NCBI GenBank assembly: GCA_037043015.1
Contig: CM073323.1
Location: 12,459,758 to 12,523,757, forward strand
From: Bryum argenteum
Taxonomy: Eukaryota; Streptophyta; Bryopsida; Bryales; Bryaceae
Length of the DNA: 64,000 bases
Direction of reading: 5' to 3'
Shown: piece after piece, positions 56,582 through 64,000 of the stretch
Position numbering within the stretch: position 1 is the stretch's first letter
Layout: each line of letters starts with the position of its first letter
Notes under the pieces: model-generated
Told to the model about the DNA's origin: nothing
What the model saw: the letters and a program-made list of their open reading frames with translations, nothing else
The model's database searches: none
Position numbers and translations under genes: made by a program

Positions 56582-58205
56582 AGCTAAGATTTGGTACGCA
56601 CGTACATGAACAAGTTAGGTACAAGATCTTATGGTCACATACTTGAGATTTTGTCAAATGACATTTTGCATTGAGAAAGGGTGGTGTTAGGGGGTTTTGG
56701 CTGCTTTGGGGACTTTCAACTTTAGGGGTTAAAAATTAGCTTAAAAATTGGGTCCACAGTCTAAAACCTAGAAATTGAATCTTGATTGAAAATGTAATGT
56801 GAACACTAAAGTTTATTGAGCCCACTTACCTCAATGTTATAAGACCCTCGTCATCCTTAACAAGAGCAGCAATGGCATCCTCCAGAGTTGTGTTTAAACA
56901 TGGGATATGGTGATAAAACAAAGAAGTAGGGGCCTCATACTTAGATGTAGTCAATCTCTAACCTCCAACCAACCAAGGAAGCCAATGTAGATATTTGGTA
57001 CTTCATGCAATCTAGATGACAAGCGTAACTTAAAAGACCAAGCTTTGTTTTCAAGCCTAAAACATGCAAAACAAAAACTATTCTCAAAAAAATTGTGTTC
57101 TCAATTTTTTTAGAATTTTTTATCACCGAATTCCTACTAATATTTCCATGTGATCTAAGTCAAGATGGTTACCAAAGTTACAAGGGAAGCCTTCAAGATA
57201 TACAAGCACAAGCTTCAATGTTTATAGAATTGAAACAAAATCAACACACTTCACACTTCACATTACAAAATGACATGGACACATGCAATATGCTTGATTT
57301 TGTAGATTTTGAGTTTTTAGGACAAGGATATAACAAAAGCACTAATGTTTCGAATAAATTGAGTATATAAAATGCAAAGCAATTGGAAATGATAAGTTTA
57401 ATACTACACACCGAACCACTTCGGAATTTGAAACATAGTTGATTATGTTGTCTTCTGATTTGAATATATATTCGAGCTTGATAATGTTGCTAGAGCAAGT
57501 ACTAGGACATTGCTTCACTTGAGCAACGCTTATAAAATATTGCTCAGAAAATTGGAAACCCTTTTCAATTCTAGTAGTGGTTAAATAAAAAATGAAAACA
57601 AAAAAATCATATTAACTAGAGAATTTTAACTCTTAGAATATTAGGGGTTTTTTAGCCAATAAATATCAATTCTTCAAAAAGTCATACTTAGATGTGTTTG
57701 AAGGTGAGCCAAAAGATCCTAAATGCATAATCTTGTAACAAACTAATCATAAATCTTGCCGATCAAATCTAGAATTATGAGGGTGCAAAAATGCCCAACA
57801 ATGTAGACAATTAATGTTGCATTTGAGGATGTATGAAATGAAATACTATAGATTCTATTTCCTTGCATATGTGACATATGCACTTGTGAAAACAAAACTT
57901 GACGGTAAAGAGTTAAAGACTTAGAAAAATTGATCTAAACATTACCATGTAGACTCAACTATAGGTCTCTAAAATTGCTTAATCTACTACTCACTTTACA
58001 AAATTCAACCACTATATTTTCTTCAATCATAAGATCATAAAGACAGAATATGCTGAACAAAACAAAAGACTAACAATAAAATAAAAAATAGCTATAGCAA
58101 CCCCTCCATCTTCAAACTTTCAAAGATTCATAAATCTTGTATCTTACATTGTTATCAATTTTATAAGGAACTTGGTTTGAAACATAATAATTTGAGAATC
58201 TATAT
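56582..58205. other. AT-rich unassigned DNA
   Basis: No gene or complete element that I can support. Confidence 0.4.
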
Positions 58206-58212
58206 TACAATA

Positions 58213-58274
58213 CAGGAGGCTTTGTCTCACACGACGGTTCCGCGCTGGAATCCGTCGTCGAGACTTGCCTCCTG
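58213..58274. mobile_element. Tiny foldback with TA flanks
   Basis: CAGGAGGC.TTGTCTC..ACGACGG folds on CCGTCGTCGAGAC.TGCCTCCTG. TA lies on each side (58211-58212, 58275-58276). It is so short that it is almost all stem. Confidence 0.55.
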
Positions 58275-58664
58275 TATCCACACTTCCCGCTCAACCGCTC
58301 AACCAACCGCTCAATCAAGCACCGTCACGGCTTATTGATGTATATTTTATTATTCTAAATATATAAATTTGATATGTATTTTTTAATATTTTCTGTATCA
58401 ACTTATTTGAAGTTTATAAATGTTTTATAGCTTTAGGCAATCCAAGTTGAACATGCTCAACGGCACGGGTCCCACTAGTATAATACAAAGGTTTATGGAT
58501 TCATACCCGTTTGGGCCCTTAAACTAATCGTTCTAAGATTTCTATCCTATAAGTCCTTTATTGGATTAGAGAGCAATAAAAAAATAAATTCAAAATTTCA
58601 TGACCAAAACTCCATCAAGTGTTGAGCTCGCCTTCAATAAGAAAAAGAAATCCAAACCTATTTA

Positions 58665-58990
58665 AGGCAGGCATAAATAGAGTGTTAGTTTCACCTATCT
58701 TTGGATGTATGCCCAAAGGTCATCACATCATATAACCCCCTCTTGGAGTGAACACTATCCTAACTCCTAGCTAGCCGATAGTGCCTCAAAGATACCCGAC
58801 ATAGTATTCCCCAACGGCTTTTGAGGTACTCATACAACAAGGTCCAAGGACCTAAGTATACCAAGTTGGGTGGACTATGGTAATCACATAATCACCATGT
58901 CACCGAACCCATACCCTCCTTATTGAGAATCATGAGCCCTAACCACCAAGCCAAGGCTCTTGATGCCTAAGAATCCAACACCACCAAGCT
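58665..58990 (-). mobile_element. tRNA-derived SINE, copy 1
   Basis: On the minus strand a tRNA-like head has a box A (TGGCTTGGTGG, 58953-58943) and a box B (GGGTTCGGTG, 58910-58901) at tRNA spacing. The body then has CATAGTCCACCCAACT, CCTTGTTGTATGAGTACCTC and GTGATGACCTTTGGGCATAC. It matches the copies at 59072 and 60331. Pol III transcription and LINE-driven retroposition are the known mode for the class. Confidence 0.65.
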
Positions 58991-59071
58991 CTGCATTCGT
59001 TTAAAGCAGATCGAAAAAAATTTAAAAAATTAAAAACATTCAAGGCCGAGTCAAAATCATGTAATTGAGTG

Positions 59072-59395
59072 ATAAGGCACCACAAGCCGTGGCTTGGTGG
59101 CCCCCAATGAGAAGCTCGTGGGTTTATACTCTCCAAGTCAGTGTGGTGCTCACCACCATAGTCCACCCAACTATGGTGTGGGGTTCTAGGATCACGTTGT
59201 ATGGGTACCTCAAAGCATACCATGTCGGGTATCTCTAAGGCACTTGTGGCCACGTAGGAATTAGCACGGTGTTCACCCTAAGAGGGGCTAGTAGTTGCGC
59301 CATTGGTGTGATGACCTCAGGGCATGCATACATACAAGGACAGGTCAAACAAACACTCTATTCACGCCCGCCTTTGGAGTTTTCTCTTCTTCTTC
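59072..59395 (+). mobile_element. tRNA-derived SINE, copy 2
   Basis: Box A TGGCTTGGTGG at 59090-59100 and a box-B-like GGGTTTATACTC near 59120. It lacks the GTTAGGGCTTAGG found between boxes in copies 1 and 3. The body and GTGATGACCTCAGGGCAT tail align with copy 1. Confidence 0.6.
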
Positions 59396-59649
59396 CTCGA
59401 GTGTGGTAGAAAGTCCACTCACTCCACAAAATTGATGCACTTGCCAGCGATTTATTGTACTGTACATCAGAGTTGGCAGGGTTGAATGGAGGTTCGCTTT
59501 TTCAGCTCTAAAGTTGTGCTACCACAATAGCAACGTACCCGTCAATTAGTTTGAGACCTCACCTATTGATCAAAAGCAATCCTTTTTAGGATATGATACT
59601 GGCCCTCTTCCATACTATTTAGAGTACAGTACCTAGCTTGTTTCTTTAA

Positions 59650-59909
59650 CCCCTAAAGATCCTTCAGGCAAAATTGTCTGAATTATCAAAAAGAACCTTC
59701 TTCTACTTCAGGCCCAAAGAAACCTCCTTCTAAGCATTTATAAGAAGATCCAACTGTAAGATCTTGAAGTTAAATTGACCCTTTACTCGAATGTCAAATT
59801 TGAACAGTTAATATTTCTCCGATTTTGAGACGATAATGGTCAAAGTTGGCTGAATTTTTTCCCTGCGGAAATTCCAAAAAACCATTTCGGCTCTCTTGGA
59901 TCTTTAGGG
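59650..59909 (+). mobile_element. TTAA-flanked element, 261-bp subfamily, copy 14
   Basis: Left TTAA at 59646-59649 then CCCCTAAAGATCC; the right end GGATCTTTAGGGTTCAA shows a one-base decay of TTAA. Same length class as 56317-56577. Confidence 0.6.
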
Positions 59910-60201
59910 TTCAATGTTTCTACATATATCCATAAGTCAATGTAGAAACGTGAAACCTGGTTGGATCAATGAAATATCTTCGTAGAGAGTGAAAATTTAC
60001 CGTATAAGAGCACTATGAGTACTATTTTGTATGATACTTAAGAGGAGTGTAGTTGACACCGATTTCTGAAATTTGGACAACACAAGATCTCCTCAGTTGC
60101 AGCTCATGGAACTTCGCACATGAACTATGGTGATGAGCACCATGTCGGCATGGGGAATCCTCGCAAGATGTCATATCGACCAAGGTGAGAAGCCTCTCTT
60201 T

Positions 60202-60223
60202 AGATAGATAGATAGATAGATAG
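60202..60223. repeat. (GATA)n microsatellite
   Basis: Five GATA units, next to a partial SINE trace (60119-60158). Confidence 0.9.
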
Positions 60224-60330
60224 AAACTATAGTCCCTTTCTAAGGGGCCGGCGTGAATGAAGTGTCCGTTCGTAGTGCTAATATCCCGATGGCCACCGGA
60301 CAAGGGGAAATTGGAACAATACTACTTCCC

Positions 60331-60577
60331 CCTCTCGAGGGTGGACACTATAACTACGCTAGTTTCTAGCCTAGTTACTAATGCCTTGAAGATACTTGAC
60401 ATAGTATCCCCCCAAAGGGCTTTGAGGTACCCATACAACAAGGTCCAAAGACCCCCCACAATAGTTGGGTGGACTATAGTGGTGAGCACCACGCCGGCAT
60501 GGAGAATAGAACCCACGACCTCCTCATTGGGGGCCTAAGCCCTAACCACCAAGCCAAGGCTTGTGGTGCCTAAGCCT
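60331..60577 (-). mobile_element. tRNA-derived SINE, copy 3
   Basis: Minus-strand box A TGGCTTGGTGG (60556-60546) and box B GGTTCTATTC (60513-60504). The body reads CACTATAGTCCACCCAACTA and CCTTGTTGTATGGGTACCTC. The 3' limit is uncertain. Confidence 0.65.
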
Positions 60578-61029
60578 CTTTTTCATTAGAAGCAGACGAT
60601 GGCATGGTGGCACGAAAGGAAGAATCTTGTTTCTTACTACTTACAAGGAGAGCATGGCATCAAAACTACTACCAAAAGAGAGCATGAATCCAATTTGGGG
60701 GTGTGTTTTGGAACAAGTGGAATAGATACATGTTTTTTTATTATAGATATTTTTATTATTATAGAGAACATTAACTCTATTGTTGCCTCATTCAATTTCA
60801 TTGGCAAAATTCTTTTTTACCTCACTCAAACACATGAGAGGGGATAAGACAAACAATTTGTTTCAAGATAATTATATTTTATGTGAATAATCACTTTCTT
60901 AGAGTATCCCATTGAACCTCAAACCTTCCTTCACAAATCATCCAATTGGGCTAATATACCTTTAAATGAGAAAAACGGAAAACACCCCCAACAATCGACC
61001 TCCCGGTTGAATTTGGAGCGTTAGTTTAA

Positions 61030-61290
61030 TTCCATGATATCACACATTTGAGTGGTTTTTAACCTTCGAAAGTGGTCAAAGGCCAATATTCGTGAAGTGT
61101 AAGTCACAATAACATTATTGTTTTTGAATGGCCGTTGAGGAATATTTCATCAAAAGGCAAATATTTTTGAATGGCCCTTTAAAATTATTGTTGTTTTTGA
61201 ATGGCAGTTTTAGAATAATTACTCTTCATGTCAAAAAACCACAAAAAGCAATGTTACTTTTTTCATTTTAAGCACCTTGAAACGTACTAT
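61030..61290 (-). repeat. Decayed TTCCGTTAAAATGGC-family relic
   Basis: The inverse of the family interior: TTTTTGAATGGCC repeats, CATGTCAAAAAACCAC, TTTTTTCATTTTAAGCACC. The ends are lost. Confidence 0.45.
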
Positions 61291-61496
61291 TGTAACGATA
61301 CTATTTTTGTTTTCATTTGAACTTCTTATCAAATGTATAAATCCACAAAGTTATCATATTTCTCACAAAGCTTGTAAGTGGAGGGCGTCAATCTTCTCTT
61401 TCACTTGTTTTAGTAGGATTTCTTGCTTCTTGCTTCTTCTCCCATATCTTTGTGTTCTCCTTTTCTACTTCTTCTAATCCTTTATAGCACTTCTAA

Positions 61497-61754
61497 TTGA
61501 AATTATTACATATGCTAGAAATTTATGTAGATCGTATTCATGTTACCAAACAACAAAGAATCTCTTGGCAAGATCCAGCTTTAGCTTGTCGTCTTGTTGC
61601 CCAATATATTTATGTTCCTAAAGAAAAGAAAACATTGAGGCAAGGTTGTTGTGCCATTGCTGAAATACAGAAATTAGTGGAAATTGCAGAAAAGAGCGTA
61701 GACTTAGATAGGTTTAAGTATGTTGTTTTCAAAAGACAATATGATGAAGTATAA
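61497..61754 (+). pseudogene. Family B relic, copy 4
   Basis: An open frame of 85 codons: VTKQQRISWQDPALACRLVA, TLRQGCCAIAEIQKLVEIAE, then DRFKYVVFKRQYDEV and a stop. It aligns to the ARRDIAAIGKTVE..DFDRLMAAEFG..YDE core but ends before the FAKDVF tail. It lies tail-to-tail with the minus-strand relic at 61786. Confidence 0.5.
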
Positions 61755-61785
61755 TGAGCAGCCCTTGCAAATATAATAAAATATA

Positions 61786-62130
61786 TCACTCATCTATCTC
61801 TTCAATTAGTTTTAGGCATGTATTATCTAGAAATATATTCTTGGGAGATTTCCACATTTGCTCATCATAGGCTCTACCAAAAGTTATACCCAAAAGCATG
61901 TGAAAGTCCTCGCTCCTGTTTGCTATTTCCAATCTCCTCCACATTTGAGCAATGACACGGCGAGCTAGATCCCTCCTCAATGTTCTCTTTTGTCTCTGAA
62001 CATGAGCAAGAGTAATAAGATGACACACTAGCCCCGTCAAGGTTCTTTGCCCCTTCGGGACATGAACATGATTGAATGGAGGTGTTCTTGCAACCCGCTT
62101 TCAATCACTGGTTGGTACCAATCCCTCCAT
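61786..62130 (-). pseudogene. Family B relic, copy 5 (best preserved of group B)
   Basis: Starts MEGLVPTSD then a stop; from 62040 an 84-codon frame reads QRQKRTLRRDLARRVIAQMW, RRLEIANRSEDFHMLLGITF, GRAYDEQMWKSPKNIFLDNT and CLKLIEEIDE. This clearly links group B to group A, whose tail is FAKDVFRDSTGLRLIEE. A truncated minisatellite-like flank follows to 62400. Confidence 0.6.
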
Positions 62131-62419
62131 CTAATAACAAGAAGAATCATTGTTTTATACAATATCGGTTTACTAACGTAAATGTCTCGTATATGATAAT
62201 TTCTAACCAGAATAATTCTAAACATCGAAAGAAGTAGAAAAAAAGGAAACACAAAGATAAAGGAGAGGATCACGAGAAAAGAAATCATAGACTTGCAAAA
62301 ACAAGTGGAAAAGATGGATGTCATATAGTTATAAGATTTGTTATGCCTATTGGCTTGTCTCCATCCCTATCGAACCAAGATATGCGCCTTTCTTCATCAA
62401 GAGATTATTTCCAACTTAT

Positions 62420-63059
62420 TTTCACCAAGTGATATGCGTTGGTTTGCTCTTCCATATCTTGGTTGAGAGTTTTCTATATCCTTATTACCAATTGTGTTTT
62501 TACAATTAACTTATTACAATACATTGCACACTATTGCCTATATACTTAAGCATGGGAGCTGAAGTAACATCTTGGTACTTTGGTTCTTACAACATTTGTA
62601 ACAAAATAAGCTATGTTATCATTCTCTGAAATTTTCTAGAATTCTCTTAGTTCATAGATTCAAGGTTACTAGAACATTACTTGAAAATTTCTTCACTTGA
62701 GTCATGTTTGTAAAATTCGTAACAAAGTCCTCTTATATGGTTTGTCAAGGAACAATCTCGAAAACATTTCCAAAATGTTCCAAAATCATTTCAATATGTT
62801 TTTGAAATACACTTTCTTCATGGTAAGAAAGTAGTTTGAAATGAAATGAATCGTGTTAGATATATTTGGATCATATTGTAGCCAAACATTGCCAAAATAG
62901 AGCAGCATCTTGAAACTTGCTCTAAGAAAATAAAAAATGTATCCATTTTAACAAACGGACACTCTCTAAACTTTCAAAAATTTGAGATTGAAAACAAAAC
63001 TAGAACAAGTTCCTCAACATTGCTTCACTTCAGCAACATTTGTAAAAAGTGTTCAACAA
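62420..63059. other. AT-rich unassigned DNA
   Basis: No gene or element ends recognised. Confidence 0.4.
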
Positions 63060-63235
63060 AAGCATCGCAAACCACCCTATATGTTTGTAATCATGGCCCC
63101 GCTTTGAGAGAAACAAAAGTTGCAAAAAGCGTACTAGTTGACTTTGCAAGGGCCTCGGTGAGGATTGTAGCTACATTGCGGCTCCCTTGTTCTAAAATGA
63201 CTTCGTTGCAATTGGGAGAGGATTTTTGAGGTAGG
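63060..63235 (-). pseudogene. Possible copia RNase H tail
   Basis: The minus strand contains NEVILEQGSRNVATILTEAL followed by AKSTSTLF, similar in shape to the VEYVxSxDNxADxLTKALAK end of copia polyproteins. No other domain is nearby, and the match is short. Confidence 0.25.
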
Positions 63236-63410
63236 CTAGGCAAAAATCATAGAGGTGGCAGCTCCCCATTGAATGAGAGAAGGATTATAATTTTCCATAA
63301 GGACACCTTCTATGGCAATGTGACCCGATAAGCCTTCCACCATTGATCTTTGAGATCAGCAGTTTCCTTGTCAGTGTTGTTTCACAAAATAGAATAGAGA
63401 GGGGGTTTTA

Positions 63411-63412
<2 letters not shown>

Positions 63413-63443
<31 letters not shown>
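63413..63443. repeat. Poly(T) tract
   Basis: About 30 T in a row. It could be the tail of a minus-strand retroposon. Confidence 0.85.
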
Positions 63444-63597
63444 CCACTGGTAATTAGTATGGGATAAATGACTTTTTTCAAAATTGTTTCTTTTCTGGAG
63501 GAAGACAATATAGATTTTCATAACTTTAAAGATAATATTTTTCTTTTAGAGAGTAAATGAATCTTTCTGGAATTTTGAGGGAAAAAAATTAAAAAAA

Positions 63598-63658
<61 letters not shown>
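63598..63658. repeat. (TA)n microsatellite
   Basis: About 29 TA units, the longest simple repeat in the window. Confidence 0.95.
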
Positions 63659-63659
<1 letters not shown>

Positions 63660-64000
63660 CAAAAGGAGGAATAAAATAGTTTTACTAAAAGTTTTGAACT
63701 GCGGTTATACTAGGAAACTTAGAAGAAATCCATAGTTACGGAAAATATCCAGTAAGGCACCTCCCGTAGCTCGGAAGGATACCACACTAATTATTTTCCA
63801 AAACAGGGGCTCCTTTTGAGTTACCTAGTACATTCATTAAGAATCACCACCTCCCTCTCGGTAAACTCTGTACAAATAAGCTGACCATTTGCATCCAATT
63901 CACGAAATGTAGACTTCCGATTCTCCGTAAAGAATGGACCATGGATCTCGATCGGTCTGGGTCGATCGACCGTGAATCAGAAAATCGAAAGTGATGGATC

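Noticed and set aside
58901..58953. tRNA gene
   Set aside because: Box A and box B are present but no cloverleaf can be drawn, and the unit continues into a repeated SINE body.

Overview
The window looks like nuclear DNA of a land plant with a large, repeat-packed genome. The evidence is a Ty1-copia retrotransposon, tRNA-derived SINEs, Stowaway-type MITEs, two spliced EG45/plant-natriuretic-peptide-like genes and an exon of the plant coiled-coil family typified by Arabidopsis At4g15545. GC is low apart from short gene islands. I cannot name the species; a non-flowering plant is possible but is only a guess. There are no rRNA, intact tRNA, CRISPR or bacterial-type features.

Layout. 0.5-5.4 kb: nested foldback MITEs, three TTAA-flanked elements (two sharing one TTAA) and an inverted-repeat family. 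5.85-11.51 kb: a complete but dead copia element on the minus strand, with LTRs, PPT and a 5-bp target duplication, inserted into one of those repeats. 11.5-15.1 kb: more TIR elements. 15.1-19.3 kb: mostly unrecognised DNA with one TA-type MITE. 19.98-22.6 kb: a 2.6-kb non-coding TIR element very rich in TGACG. 23.5-29.6 kb: two tandem EG45-like genes on the minus strand, each with two exons, a distal TATA box and duplicated upstream DNA. 31.9-46.8 kb: a cluster of small paralogous genes of a family I do not recognise (core motif RELARRDIAAIGKTVE, tail FAKDVFRDSTGLRLIEE). 40-42, 50-53 and 61.5-62.4 kb: decayed members of the same family, several carried in repeats with 34-37-bp minisatellites and large inverted arms. 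47.3-47.8 kb: an At4g15545-like exon split by an inverted-repeat insertion. 53.7-54.9 kb: a plausible three-exon gene of unknown function. 58.6-60.6 kb: three SINE copies.

The two most unusual signals are a piggyBac-like family of short elements (TTAA-CCCTTAAACG ... CGTTTAAGGG-TTAA, at least 13 copies, 0.23-0.98 kb, none encoding a transposase) and the lineage-specific small-protein family, with at least four near-complete members and five or more relics in 30 kb. The window has no operon-like or pathway logic: it is a gene-poor, transposon-driven region in which small gene families have been duplicated and then broken by elements.
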